Of a stretch of 64,000 nt of DNA, positions 53,121 to 61,975 are shown one piece after another. Location of the stretch: the NCBI GenBank assembly GCA_942492055.1, contig CALODP010000015.1:186001-250000 (forward strand), read 5' to 3'. Each line of letters starts with the position of its first letter. Position 1 is the first letter of the stretch. This DNA is from CALODP01 sp942492055 (GTDB taxonomy: Bacteria; Bacteroidota; Ignavibacteria; Ignavibacteriales; Melioribacteraceae). The notes below the pieces were generated by a model. The model was not told the origin of the DNA, did no database searches, and was given only the letters and a program-made list of their open reading frames with translations. The translations under genes were made by a program, and so were the position numbers.

Positions 53121-54488
53121 TTAAGATATAGCCTCTTTTTGCCTTTGATATTCCGATTGAATAGAGTCGGGATCTTCAGGTCCGTGCTGAATTTTTTCAT
53201 TCAACAAATAGATAAAGAGTACAAAAAGAAGGAGATAGATAATAGAGAATAGGATAAGGGAAAATACTATCTGCTCCGAAGTAACTACTTTCGAAAGAGC
53301 TTCCGAGGTTCTCAGAAGACCGTAAACTATCCATGGTTGACGCCCCACTTCCGCCGAGACCCATCCCAGTTGGTTTGCCAATTGGGGACCCAGAACGGAG
53401 ATCACGAAAATCCATAGTAGCCATTTGTAATTGAACAATTTTCCGCGCCACCAAAGAAATGCCCCCAGCAAAGAGATACCGATAAGAAACATACCTATGG
53501 CAACCATAATATGATAAGTCTGGAATACGAAATTGACAGGAGGTCTGTCTTGTTCCGGAAAAGCGTCTAAGCCGGTAACAGGAGTTTCGGTGTTTCCGTA
53601 AATAAGATAGCTAAGCATACCGGGGAGCCCGATTCCGAAATTTACTTCCCGGGCTTCTTCGTTTACCCAACCGAACAGATAAAGAGTTCCGGCGGCTGAA
53701 GAATCGAAATGAGCTTCGTATGCGGCCATTTTCGCAGGTTGAGTTTCGCTAACGCCAATCGCGCTCCGGTGCCCTGTGAATAATTGAAAGAGGGAAGCGA
53801 AAATAGCGAATGCCAATCCTATTTTTAATGATTTCTCCGCAAAATCGATATGTCTTTTCTTTATCAGATAATATGCGCTAACGCTGATTACCAAGAAGGC
53901 TCCGGCAAGCCAGGCTCCCGAAAGAACGTGTGATAATCTTTCCATGCTGGAAGGATTGAAAACCATTTCCCAAAAATCGGTTATCTCAGCGCGAGCTTCC
54001 AAACCGCTCCCTACAATATGATAGCCGGCCGGTGTTTGTTGCCAAGAGTTGGCTACAACAATCCAAACGGCACTAAGCATAGATCCGAATGAAACCATTA
54101 TCGTAGAGAAGAAATGCATTTTCGGGGAGACTTTGTCCCATCCGAAAACAAGTACTGCAAGGAAACCTGATTCTAGGAAGAAGGCGAATATTCCTTCAGC
54201 CGCAAGAGCGCTTCCGAAAATATCTCCTACGTATCGTGAGTAAGTGGCCCAGTTCGTTCCGAATTGAAATTCCATTACTATTCCGGAGGCTACCCCGACG
54301 GCAAAAGTAAGAGCGAAAACCTTAACCCAGAATTTGGCCATCTTTTCGTAGATATCTTTCTTTGTTTTAAGGTAAAGCCCCTCCATAATAACGAGGATAA
54401 CCCCTAATCCGATGCTTAACGGGGGGAATATGTAGTGGAAGCCTATAGTGAAAGCGAATTGAATCCTAGCGAGAATTTCTGTATCCAT
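53121..54488 (-). CDS. cydA: Cytochrome bd ubiquinol oxidase subunit I
   Basis: A membrane protein of 455 residues with 'RIQFAFTIGFHYIFPPLSIGL', where His18 is the high-spin heme axial ligand. The CydA signature 'GRQPWIVYG' is near residue 384. The quinol-binding loop is short; E. coli CydA is 522 residues with a long Q-loop, so this one is of the short-Q-loop type. It binds hemes b558, b595 and d and oxidises quinol on the outer side. Divergent from the SPOR gene upstream. Confidence 0.95.
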   Translation of the reverse strand: MDTEILARIQFAFTIGFHYIFPPLSIGLGVILVIMEGLYLKTKKDIYEKMAKFWVKVFALTFAVGVASGIVMEFQFGTNWATYSRYVGDIFGSALAAEGIFAFFLESGFLAVLVFGWDKVSPKMHFFSTIMVSFGSMLSAVWIVVANSWQQTPAGYHIVGSGLEARAEITDFWEMVFNPSSMERLSHVLSGAWLAGAFLVISVSAYYLIKKRHIDFAEKSLKIGLAFAIFASLFQLFTGHRSAIGVSETQPAKMAAYEAHFDSSAAGTLYLFGWVNEEAREVNFGIGLPGMLSYLIYGNTETPVTGLDAFPEQDRPPVNFVFQTYHIMVAIGMFLIGISLLGAFLWWRGKLFNYKWLLWIFVISVLGPQLANQLGWVSAEVGRQPWIVYGLLRTSEALSKVVTSEQIVFSLILFSIIYLLLFVLFIYLLNEKIQHGPEDPDSIQSEYQRQKEAIS

Positions 54489-54693
54489 AAATTGCCCTCA
54501 GGAAAAAGTGATGATAGTAGATTTGAAGATATGAAATTGAAAAACTTGTTTAAAGGATTATTATACTGTTTTTTTACCGAATATAGTTTTATTTAGATAG
54601 TAAATTGAACAAATATGATAAGAATCGATCTTTTCTAATCGAGAATCATTATTTTTGAATATAGAAAAATCAAAAAACAGCACGGGTATAAAT

Positions 54694-55671
54694 ATGTTTA
54701 GAATGGTATTAATGATTTTGTTGGTTGTTTCCACGCTATTCGCACAGAACGGAAGTAACAAATGGATGCCCATAAATGAGGATGACGAAAAGATTATTTC
54801 GCTCGATACTTCTTCGGTGAAGCAGATAAAGAGCCGTGTTTCGGTGTGGGCGGCAGTCGAGCTGAAGGATCCGATGTTTGATTCCACCTGGAACGCACAT
54901 GTGCATAAAATCAGAACAAAGTATTTGTTCAACTCGGTAAGGGAAAGATATTCGATTATCGGTGAGTTGTATTTCGATACTCAGGGAAAGATAGTAGGAG
55001 ATCTTGCCAATACAAAACTGGGTGGAGATTCCAGATTTACTCTCCCTGTTCCTAAAGGGACCGAAGTAGAGATAGTTTATAACGGCGTAATGCAATATCT
55101 GGGAGGTAACGGCAAGAGTGTTACGGATTCGGAACCGACAGAACTGGCAAAAGTGGAATTGCCCGAAGTTACTCCGATCCCTACTCCAAAGCCTGAGCCG
55201 GTTCCGCAGCAGGAAGATTATGTCTTTGATTCCGTCTCAAGTTTGCCACAAGAGAAAGAGGAAGTGGCTCCTAAGGAACCGGACTTGCCATTCGCGAGAA
55301 TTTATGATCCGGTTTCGAAGAAATATATCGATTTGGTTGACGACAAAGCTCCTATAGAAAAACCGGAGCCGGAAGTTAAGAAAGAAGTAGTTCCGGTCAG
55401 TAATAGCTTTGATACGGCAAAAGAGAAATTCGCTACACCTACTATTGTAACGGACGGAAGATTGTTTTGCGTACAGGTTTCCGCCTGGAAAAATATTAAA
55501 AAGGCAGATAAGGAAGTAAATAGATTGAAAAAGAAAGGTTACGAAGCTTTTCATGTAAAAGCGAAACCTTTCAAGAATAAGGGAACATGGTACCGTGTAA
55601 GAGTCGGGTATTTTTCCGATTTGGATGAGGCTAAAAAAGTGGAGAAGAAGATTAAGAAGTTTTACAGATAA
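54694..55671 (+). CDS. SPOR-domain protein with signal peptide
   Basis: The start is taken at ATG 54694, where the signal peptide begins (MFRMVLMILLVVSTLFAQ); earlier codons in the frame are lysine/asparagine-rich and unlikely to be used. The 325-residue product has an N-terminal beta-rich domain of about 110 residues ('KWMPINEDDEKIISLDTSSV'), somewhat like the adhesin-E-type domain. A Pro/Glu-rich linker (about 135-250) and a C-terminal SPOR domain ('RLFCVQVSAWKNIKKADKEV', 'YRVRVGYFSDLDEA', about 255-325) follow. SPOR places it at the division septum, periplasmic side. It is a paralogue of the HU/SPOR protein only in its last domain. Confidence 0.75.
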   Translation: MFRMVLMILLVVSTLFAQNGSNKWMPINEDDEKIISLDTSSVKQIKSRVSVWAAVELKDPMFDSTWNAHVHKIRTKYLFNSVRERYSIIGELYFDTQGKIVGDLANTKLGGDSRFTLPVPKGTEVEIVYNGVMQYLGGNGKSVTDSEPTELAKVELPEVTPIPTPKPEPVPQQEDYVFDSVSSLPQEKEEVAPKEPDLPFARIYDPVSKKYIDLVDDKAPIEKPEPEVKKEVVPVSNSFDTAKEKFATPTIVTDGRLFCVQVSAWKNIKKADKEVNRLKKKGYEAFHVKAKPFKNKGTWYRVRVGYFSDLDEAKKVEKKIKKFYR

Positions 55672-55740
55672 ACGGTTTTGAGTGGAATGAAACAATTCGG
55701 GATCTGATGTCGTATAAAGGTGAAATCCAACGGAGGAATT

Positions 55741-56229
55741 GTGAAAAAGATAGTAGCATTGCTCCTCTTTATCTTTGCGGTTAATGTTTCTTGTCAGGAT
55801 AGCACAAGAAAGGGGAAAACGGATATGCCTGAGAAAGTCGTTAAAACCGAAGCTGAATGGAAAAAGCTTCTGAGTGACGATGAATATTATGTTCTTCGTC
55901 AAAAAGGAACAGAGCGTGCCTTTACCGGTGAATTCTACGAGCATCAGGAAGCGGGGATATATATATGCGCCGCTTGCGGGAGCGATCTCTTTCGGTCCGA
56001 CGCCAAATTCGATGCCGGGTGTGGTTGGCCAAGTTATTTTGAGCCGATTACAAAAAGCTCCGTAATCTTCGAACCGGATTATTCTCACGGGATGATACGA
56101 ACCGAAGTAATGTGCGGAAATTGCGAGAGTCATTTGGGGCACGTATTCAACGACGGACCTCCTCCTACCGGTAAAAGATATTGTATAAATTCAGTATCAC
56201 TGAACTTCAAAAAAGAGGGTGACAGATAA
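55741..56229 (+). CDS. msrB: Peptide-methionine (R)-S-oxide reductase, lipoprotein form
   Basis: The start is GTG 55741, after a GGAGG site; the frame reaches 55720 without one. A lipobox 'VNVSC' (Cys18) predicts an envelope lipoprotein. The MsrB domain has the structural zinc pairs CAAC and CGNC, the motif 'FDAGCGWPSYFEPI' and the catalytic Cys in 'KRYCINSVSLNF' close to the end. It reduces methionine-R-sulfoxide in proteins, here probably in the periplasm or on the surface, repairing oxidative damage. Located beside genes for the bd oxidase, though divergent. Confidence 0.93.
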   Translation: MKKIVALLLFIFAVNVSCQDSTRKGKTDMPEKVVKTEAEWKKLLSDDEYYVLRQKGTERAFTGEFYEHQEAGIYICAACGSDLFRSDAKFDAGCGWPSYFEPITKSSVIFEPDYSHGMIRTEVMCGNCESHLGHVFNDGPPPTGKRYCINSVSLNFKKEGDR

Positions 56230-56359
56230 AGTCATCCTCCAAATCTAATGTTAGAAAAAGCAATCTTTCCTCTTTAATATATCATCAAAAAAATTTTGTA
56301 ACTTTTCCGGAACTTCTTCGTCTAAGGAAGCAGTAAGGATATAAACATTTGAGGAAGTA

Positions 56360-58072
56360 ATGATATCTCGTATTTCGCATATATTGATTTCCATATCATT
56401 GATAATGGTTTTTATCGGCGTATCCTCAACGAGCGCGCAAACAACCATTAAAGTCGGGAGGGTCTATCCGGGGGAAATAGACATGAGCGGCTTTACTATG
56501 AAAAGGAGTGGAACTGTTAGGATCTACGGTAAGGGAGCGGGTCATTCCGACTGGGAGGACAATCTTCAATTCTACGGATGGATACTCAACAGTAAAACTC
56601 GTAAGGTTGTTTGGCATCTTGAGGATGTCGATGAAGCCGATAACGATGATGGAGTTTTCGGATTTGATATTAAAGTCGATTTGCCGAAAGGAGATTATGA
56701 AATATATTACGCGGGATCACGAAGCTATTATTTCAAGAGTTACGATTTGGGGGATTTGATTCATCAGATATTTTCGGGTGATCATTTCGATGATTTTTCC
56801 AAACGTAGGACAAAGCTTTATATGGTACTGCAAGGTGCTGAGGATGTAGTTGAGCAAAAAGATCCTATAGAACTTGCGGATAAAAGCGCCGAAGGAGCTG
56901 TTGTCTCCATTCACCGTGTAGGAGATTACGAGGAGATTGAAAAAAGGTTTACTCTGGAGAAAGAAACAAGGTTTAACCTTTACACCATTGGTGAGGGGAG
57001 AGCCGGAGAAGTGTTTGATTTTGCCTGGATTTATGATGTAAATAAGAATGAAAGAGTCTGGAGTTTCAACTCCCGTTATGCCGATCATGCCGGAGGGGGA
57101 AAGAAAAATCTCATGTTCGATAAAGAGATTACTTTACCTGCTGGAAGCTACATAGTTAAGTACGTTACGGACGATTCTCATTCTTACGACGAATGGAATG
57201 TGAAACCACCTACAGATCCGCAGTTCTGGGGAATAACTATGAAAGTAGTTAACCCTAGGGATAAGAAAAATGTCCTTCCATTCAGCAAAGATGATGTTAT
57301 CAATCCGATTGTTGAGATCACTAGAGTGAGAGATGATCAATATTATTCGCAAGGTTTTTCCCTTAAAAAGGATATGGATGTAAGGGTATTCTGCATCGGA
57401 GAAGGCTCACGGGATATGGATGATTACGGTTGGATCAGTAATGCCGATACACGCGAAAAAGTTTGGGAAATGAGATACAGAGATACAGAGCATGCCGGGG
57501 GAGCCGGGAAAAACAGAATGGTAAATGAGGTGATTAAGCTTAAGAAGGGAAATTATATAGCTTATTACATGACAGATGATTCTCATTCTTACAGAGATTG
57601 GAATTCCGAAGCTCCGTATGAAAAGGAGAGATGGGGAATAACTATTTGGCCGACAAATAAGAAGGATGCGAAATATACAGTCAAATTCGACGATGATGAA
57701 TATAAGAGTGACAATATTGTAGCTGAAATAACAAGGGTTAGAGATAGCAGAAAGATTAGAAAGAATTTCTCTTTAAGAGAAGATACAAGGGTGCGAATTG
57801 TTGCTGTCGGAGAAGGTGAACGTAGAGATATGTTCGATTACGGCTGGATAGAAAATGAAAACGGAAGAGTCGTCTGGGAAATGACTTACAGAATGACAGA
57901 TCATGCCGGAGGAGCCAGAAAAAACAGATTATTTAATGATGTTATTATTCTTTCCAAAGGAAATTATAAAGTGTTTTTTGTAACGGATGATTCCCATTCC
58001 TACAAGGATTGGAATGATGATCCGCCAACTAACCAGGAAAACTACGGAATAACGCTGTTCCGTGAAAAATAA
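56360..58072 (+). CDS. Secreted protein of four ~136-residue repeats, unrecognised domain
   Basis: A protein of 570 residues with a signal peptide ending near 'STSAQ' (residue 28) and a good GAGGA site. Four repeats follow, the first degenerate (about 30-170), then about 178-305, 315-440 and 450-570. Each carries 'GEG....D(Y/F)(G/A)WI', 'VWEM.YR.T(D/E)HAGG' and 'TDDSHSY.DWN', then 'WGITI'. In repeats 2-4 HAGG falls near residues 240, 376 and 513 and DDSHSY near 270, 405 and 541, a repeat step of 135-137. The invariant His, Asp and Ser suggest a metal or sugar site. No known family is recognised. A strong terminator follows. Confidence 0.8.
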   Translation: MISRISHILISISLIMVFIGVSSTSAQTTIKVGRVYPGEIDMSGFTMKRSGTVRIYGKGAGHSDWEDNLQFYGWILNSKTRKVVWHLEDVDEADNDDGVFGFDIKVDLPKGDYEIYYAGSRSYYFKSYDLGDLIHQIFSGDHFDDFSKRRTKLYMVLQGAEDVVEQKDPIELADKSAEGAVVSIHRVGDYEEIEKRFTLEKETRFNLYTIGEGRAGEVFDFAWIYDVNKNERVWSFNSRYADHAGGGKKNLMFDKEITLPAGSYIVKYVTDDSHSYDEWNVKPPTDPQFWGITMKVVNPRDKKNVLPFSKDDVINPIVEITRVRDDQYYSQGFSLKKDMDVRVFCIGEGSRDMDDYGWISNADTREKVWEMRYRDTEHAGGAGKNRMVNEVIKLKKGNYIAYYMTDDSHSYRDWNSEAPYEKERWGITIWPTNKKDAKYTVKFDDDEYKSDNIVAEITRVRDSRKIRKNFSLREDTRVRIVAVGEGERRDMFDYGWIENENGRVVWEMTYRMTDHAGGARKNRLFNDVIILSKGNYKVFFVTDDSHSYKDWNDDPPTNQENYGITLFREK

Positions 58073-58100
58073 ATTGATTTGAGATACCCCAATGTTTATA

Positions 58101-58137
58101 AGGGATTCGGAGATTTTTAGCCGAATCCCTTTTTTTA
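58101..58137 (+). terminator. Rho-independent terminator of the four-repeat protein gene
   Basis: AGGGATTCGG pairs with CCGAATCCCT around AGATTTTTAG and is followed by seven T. Confidence 0.93.
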
Positions 58138-58241
58138 TTCCCTAAAATTAATTTGACGGTTTAAGACTCCTTATTTATATTCGATCCAAATAATTATTGA
58201 GTGTTTGTATTTTTTCTAAATGATAGGAGTTAGTAAATCGT

Positions 58242-59306
58242 ATGAAGTATACCTTTTCTGTATTATTGATTGCATTGCTGAGCTTTAGCTCTCTATTCGG
58301 ACAGTTTGATCTTTTTGATAAATCAACCTCTGTGGGAGGTTACGGGGAATTGCATTACAATTATTCCAAACCGGATGGTAAAGAAGCAACTAAGACATTA
58401 GATTTTCATAGATTCGTTTTATTCTATTCACACGCATGGACCGAAGAATGGTCATTCAAAGCGGAGGTAGAGCTTGAGCATAACTTCGTAAGTGACGGAG
58501 AAGGGGAGCTTGAGCTTGAACAGGCTTTTGTTCAGTATCAGCCGGCTGAGTATTTCGGATTCCAGGCCGGTGTTATTCTTCCTTCTGTGGGTATGTTGAA
58601 TGAGATGCATGAGCCACCTACATTTCTGAGTGTGGAACGACCATCTTATCACAAATCGATTATTCCTACTACCTGGTTCGGAAACGGGCTCTCCCTTTTC
58701 GGGTATTATAAGGGATTCGATTATATGGTTAGTATAATGGAAGGGCTGAATGCCGATAATTTCAGTGAAAAAGGTGGAATCAGATCAGGTAGACAAAAAG
58801 GATATAAGTCGAATGCCGAAGATTTCCTTTACAACTTTCGATTGGATTACAAAGGGATTTCCGGTTTGAAAATCGGCGCATCATATACTTACAACAACGC
58901 CAGTGGTGATTCGCTGGAAATTCCGATAAATCTGATTGAACTACACGCGCGCTACAGAAAGCATAATATCTATTTCGATTTCGAATATGGAAATATTTCT
59001 TACGATAATTCCCAGTTGGAAAAATCGAACGGGTATTATTTTGATTTGGGCTATAATATAGGATCGCTACTGGGATGGAAATCGGAATTGATACCTTTCT
59101 TCCGATATACCGATTATAATACCGCCGCGTCTGTTGCGGGAGGTGGAAACGGGGAAAAGGCTTATCACAACTCCAAATGGATGATAGGTGCCGCCTTCAA
59201 ACCGATAGAAGAAGTTGTTTTCAAAGTGGATTACAGCGAAAATGAAGTTGAACTAAATAGCGCGAAAACGCAACTGTTTAATATCGGTGTAGGATACATG
59301 TTCTAA
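58242..59306 (+). CDS. Outer-membrane porin-like beta-barrel
   Basis: A protein of 354 residues with a signal peptide (MKYTFSVLLIALLSFSSLFG). Phosphate-selective porin O/P-like features follow: 'GYGELHYNYSKPDG' early, 'HRFVLFYSHAWTEEWSFKAE', 'FGFQAGVILPSVGMLNE' and a barrel that ends 'QLFNIGVGYMF'. It should let small solutes cross the outer membrane. The next gene begins at the overlapping TAATG, so the pair with the FMN-binding protein is translationally coupled, suggesting a shared redox or electron-related task. Confidence 0.8.
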   Translation: MKYTFSVLLIALLSFSSLFGQFDLFDKSTSVGGYGELHYNYSKPDGKEATKTLDFHRFVLFYSHAWTEEWSFKAEVELEHNFVSDGEGELELEQAFVQYQPAEYFGFQAGVILPSVGMLNEMHEPPTFLSVERPSYHKSIIPTTWFGNGLSLFGYYKGFDYMVSIMEGLNADNFSEKGGIRSGRQKGYKSNAEDFLYNFRLDYKGISGLKIGASYTYNNASGDSLEIPINLIELHARYRKHNIYFDFEYGNISYDNSQLEKSNGYYFDLGYNIGSLLGWKSELIPFFRYTDYNTAASVAGGGNGEKAYHNSKWMIGAAFKPIEEVVFKVDYSENEVELNSAKTQLFNIGVGYMF

Positions 59307-59848
59307 TGAAAATTCGTAATGTAATATTGTTTACAGTTTTCTTTATCTCCTTCAATCTATTCGGGGAGGATCTTAAAGAAAAATCGGAAAAGATTATTAG
59401 TGAGGTATTCGGTGAAGTGTCAGTTTCGTTAAAGGAACTGGCGCTTGCTCCCGACGAAAGATTAAAGATAGAGGAAGAAGCCGGACAAAGGTTTTTAGGG
59501 AAGAAGATCTATTATTACGAAATTTCCCGAAAGGATAGTATTCTCGGGGTTACCTTGTTAGATAATGTAATGGGGCGAACGCAACCTATCTCTTATCTCC
59601 TGATAATTTCCGCGGATGGGAAGATTTTGTATATGGAGATACTAAAATATCGCTCTTCATACGGTGGAGAAGTTCGCGAGCGGGGCTGGCTGGAAAGTTT
59701 CGAAGGAATGACTCTGCCGGAAGAGGCCGAAATAGGGGATAAGGTGGAGGCAATCAGCGGAGCCACAATATCTTCCAAATCCCTTACAAGAGGAGTGAAG
59801 CGATTACTAATATTGTTCGATAAAGCTATTAAAGGTAGCCTGAATTAG
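59306..59848 (+). CDS. FMN-binding domain protein (NqrC/RnfG-like)
   Basis: A protein of 180 residues with a signal peptide or anchor (KIRNVILFTVFFISFNLFG). The FMN-binding signature 'SGATISSKSLTRGV' is at about 151-164; in NqrC and RnfG the Thr here carries FMN by a phosphoester bond. Upstream 'EMLKYRSSYGGEVRERGW'-like residues fit the family. The flavin is likely added by an ApbE-type transferase that is not in this window. It likely works in periplasmic electron transfer. Its stop overlaps the stop of the convergent EamA gene by two bases, inside a hairpin. Confidence 0.85.
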   Translation: MKIRNVILFTVFFISFNLFGEDLKEKSEKIISEVFGEVSVSLKELALAPDERLKIEEEAGQRFLGKKIYYYEISRKDSILGVTLLDNVMGRTQPISYLLIISADGKILYMEILKYRSSYGGEVRERGWLESFEGMTLPEEAEIGDKVEAISGATISSKSLTRGVKRLLILFDKAIKGSLN

Positions 59849-59860
59849 TAGGTTACCTTT
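59831..59860. terminator. Bidirectional terminator overlapping two stop codons
   Basis: AAAGGTAGCCT and AGGTTACCTTT pair around GAATTAGT. The hairpin contains the stops of both convergent genes (59846-59848 plus, 59847-59845 minus), so the end of each reading frame forms half of the stem. Confidence 0.7.
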
Positions 59861-60744
59861 AGTCTTGTTACCCGAATTATACTTACCGTCAGGATTACCG
59901 CTCCGCACCATTGAATCCAGTTCATAATATTTCCGCGAATGAAATACTCTAACAAAATGGCGGAAAGAGGAAAAGCGAGTTCGCAAATTGTTGCCACTGA
60001 GGCAGAAATTCTTTTCAGACCGTAATAGTATAGATATATGGCCAATCCGCCGGAGGTAAAGGCAATAATTCCGAATATCATAAGTTGGGATGAAGTAATC
60101 TCTGAGATATTGGAAATATCATCAAAAGAGATGAGGATGAAAAACATCAGAATGGTTGTAAAAAGAAAGCGTAAGTATGTTCCCATTCCGTAGGAAACGT
60201 TCTTCAAAGCTCTTTTGCTCAAGACGGTTGAGGCGCCGAAACTGAAGGCGGCTATCAAAGCGAAAAGGGCGGCCAGTGTGGTTTTATCTCCGGTATTAAA
60301 ATTAGGAAGGGTTAATCCGAATGTCATTAAATACGCCCCGGCTACTGCGACACATGCCCACAGAAAGAATATTTTCGGGAGTTTCTCTTTTAATAACAAA
60401 GCCGCTAAAATAATCGCGAAGACAGGTTGCAATTTTTGAATAAGTACAACAACGGAAAGGTTGATATAATTAACATAGAAAAGTGCTTTGGTAATTGCCA
60501 TTGTTCCTAATGCTCCGCCAAAGAGGGCTACCGCGCCGAAAGCAAGAAAGTCCTTTGTGGTGAGGAGTTTTAGTCTCCCGAATTGTTTCGCGAATAGGGG
60601 AGTAAGAAAAAGAGCTACTATTCCACTCTCTACAAAAACAACAACAGGTACGGGCAAAGAATATAAAGCCGGACGAAGTACAATTCCGTCTACTCCCCAA
60701 AGGGCAGCGGCAAAAATAACAAAGAGTGGGGCGAATCTATTCAT
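59845..60744 (-). CDS. EamA/DMT-family transporter
   Basis: The start is taken at ATG 60744, after AAAGGA; an upstream in-frame ATG adds 20 residues. The 299-residue protein has ten hydrophobic helices in two EamA repeats, with 'FAAALWGVDGIVLRPALYSL' near the start. 'GALGTMAITKALFYVNYINL' closes the first half and 'LAIYLYYYGLKRISASVATI' lies in the second. Members export amino acids or other small metabolites; the substrate is unknown. It converges on the FMN-binding gene. Confidence 0.88.
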   Translation of the reverse strand: MNRFAPLFVIFAAALWGVDGIVLRPALYSLPVPVVVFVESGIVALFLTPLFAKQFGRLKLLTTKDFLAFGAVALFGGALGTMAITKALFYVNYINLSVVVLIQKLQPVFAIILAALLLKEKLPKIFFLWACVAVAGAYLMTFGLTLPNFNTGDKTTLAALFALIAAFSFGASTVLSKRALKNVSYGMGTYLRFLFTTILMFFILISFDDISNISEITSSQLMIFGIIAFTSGGLAIYLYYYGLKRISASVATICELAFPLSAILLEYFIRGNIMNWIQWCGAVILTVSIIRVTRLKVTY

Positions 60745-60914
60745 AATTTCCTTTGAGTGATCAATTTTTCCAATGACAAATATAGGGAAAATAAGACTAA
60801 TCATATCAAGGAGTTTTATATCTGGGGAATTCCTCCGGAAAAAATTCCGTGGTAATATCGCCTATGCGTTATGAGTATTCAATAAAGGATTAGGAGATAA
60901 TATATTTTGATTAT

Positions 60915-60932
60915 TGTAACGAATTCGTTACA
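60915..60932. promoter_or_regulatory. Perfect 18-bp palindrome upstream of higBA, likely operator
   Basis: TGTAACGAATTCGTTACA reads the same on both strands and ends 8 bases before the toxin start codon. The helix-turn-helix antitoxin downstream would be expected to bind it, repressing its own operon. Confidence 0.75.
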
Positions 60933-60940
60933 TTATTCCC

Positions 60941-61285
60941 ATGAGAGAAATTGAGATTACAGAAAATTGCTTGGAATTTATCGATAGCCAAGGAGAGAGA
61001 GTCTCGGATAAATTCTTAAAACTTCTAGAGGTTATGAGTGAGGTAAAAGTAGTAAATAGTAACTTCGTTAAGAAGTTGACAAATACAAGATTCTATGAAC
61101 TCAGAATAAAAGCGGGGAACGAGTATCGCGTAGTAATCTTTGCTATTGACCATCTCAATTTTTCGGAATGTACCAAAGCTGTTTGCTTAAACGGTTTCAT
61201 TAAGAAGAGTAATAAGGATTATAAGAAGGCCGTTAAAGAAGCGGAGGGCTTATTGGAAATGTATTTAAGGGAGAAGAAATTATGA
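60941..61285 (+). CDS. higB: HigB/RelE-type toxin (Gp49-like)
   Basis: A protein of 114 residues with the family core 'TRFYELRIKAGNEYRVVIFA' (about 48-67) and 'AVCLNGFIKKSNKDYKKAVKEA' (about 83-104), the typical end of HigB/Gp49-type proteins. These are ribosome-dependent mRNA interferases. The ORF is normal length. The antitoxin gene overlaps its end by four bases (ATGA), giving toxin-first order as in higBA. A perfect palindrome lies 9 bases upstream. Confidence 0.85.
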   Translation: MREIEITENCLEFIDSQGERVSDKFLKLLEVMSEVKVVNSNFVKKLTNTRFYELRIKAGNEYRVVIFAIDHLNFSECTKAVCLNGFIKKSNKDYKKAVKEAEGLLEMYLREKKL

Positions 61286-61563
61286 AAACAATAGATGCAA
61301 AAGAGCTTTTGGAAAAGCGTCGTGGAAAGAAGGGATCCGAAGAAAGAGAAAAATTCAGAGAGGAGGCATATTCCTATTATTTCGGGGAGATTATTAGAAA
61401 TAGACGAAAGGAATTACGAATCAGTCAACAACAGCTTGCGGATTCTATCGGCAAAAGAAGGCCTTATATCTCCAGAATTGAAAACGGAGAGGATATTAAA
61501 ATATCTAACTTACTTCTTGTTGCAGATGCTTTGGATTTGTCGCTACAGTTAGTCGCAAAATGA
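61282..61563 (+). CDS. higA: HigA-type XRE-family antitoxin
   Basis: A protein of 93 residues; the helix-turn-helix fills about residues 33-90 ('RNRRKELRISQQQLADSIGK', then 'YISRIENGEDIKISNLLLV'). The N-terminal arm of 30 charged residues is likely the toxin-binding part. It should neutralise the HigB toxin and repress the operon from the palindrome at 60915. A stem with a T run follows directly. Confidence 0.88.
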   Translation: MKTIDAKELLEKRRGKKGSEEREKFREEAYSYYFGEIIRNRRKELRISQQQLADSIGKRRPYISRIENGEDIKISNLLLVADALDLSLQLVAK

Positions 61564-61616
61564 GATAAACTCTCGGAACAGAGAGTTTTCCGCTTAGAGA
61601 GTGTCTCTTTTTCTCG
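61563..61616 (+). terminator. Terminator-like long hairpin after higBA, copy 1 of a repeated element
   Basis: Nested arms GAGA/TCTC, ACTCTC/GAGAGT and GGAA/TTCC end in TTTTTC. A very similar element (about 75 % alike by eye) is at 62334-62385. Confidence 0.7.
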
Positions 61617-61823
61617 GGGCAGCCCTGCCTACTTCTCCAAACTTGTCTGTATGCCATAAATGATTCGATAGACTCTATCACAATGTGAAATTTTCCACTA
61701 GATTAACTTCCATGCTTAAAATAGAAGACCCTCTCCCATAAAACCGATTCCTTCTATTGCGAAAATGCCCTCTTCCTCCCGAAACTCCTCCTTTTGAATT
61801 AATAATAACACAAGGAGCCTTGA

Positions 61824-61975
61824 ACATGACTCAAACGATTTGGAATGTGATGAAAACGTTGAGAATGTGACAAAAACGGAGAAAAAGTAATTATTATGAT
61901 CTTAAAATGACCGATTACGCTTGGAAAATGACCCGATACGTTTTTAAAATGACAAAAACGCAAAAAATGCTATTT
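61824..61975. repeat. Degenerate ~20-21 bp repeats, family D
   Basis: AAATGAC or AATGTGA phrases followed by ACG recur near 61826, 61845, 61865, 61907, 61928, 61949 and 61967. Steps are 18-21 bases with one gap of about 42. It is much weaker than the other arrays. Within the gap 61564-62706 no gene is supported. Confidence 0.5.
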
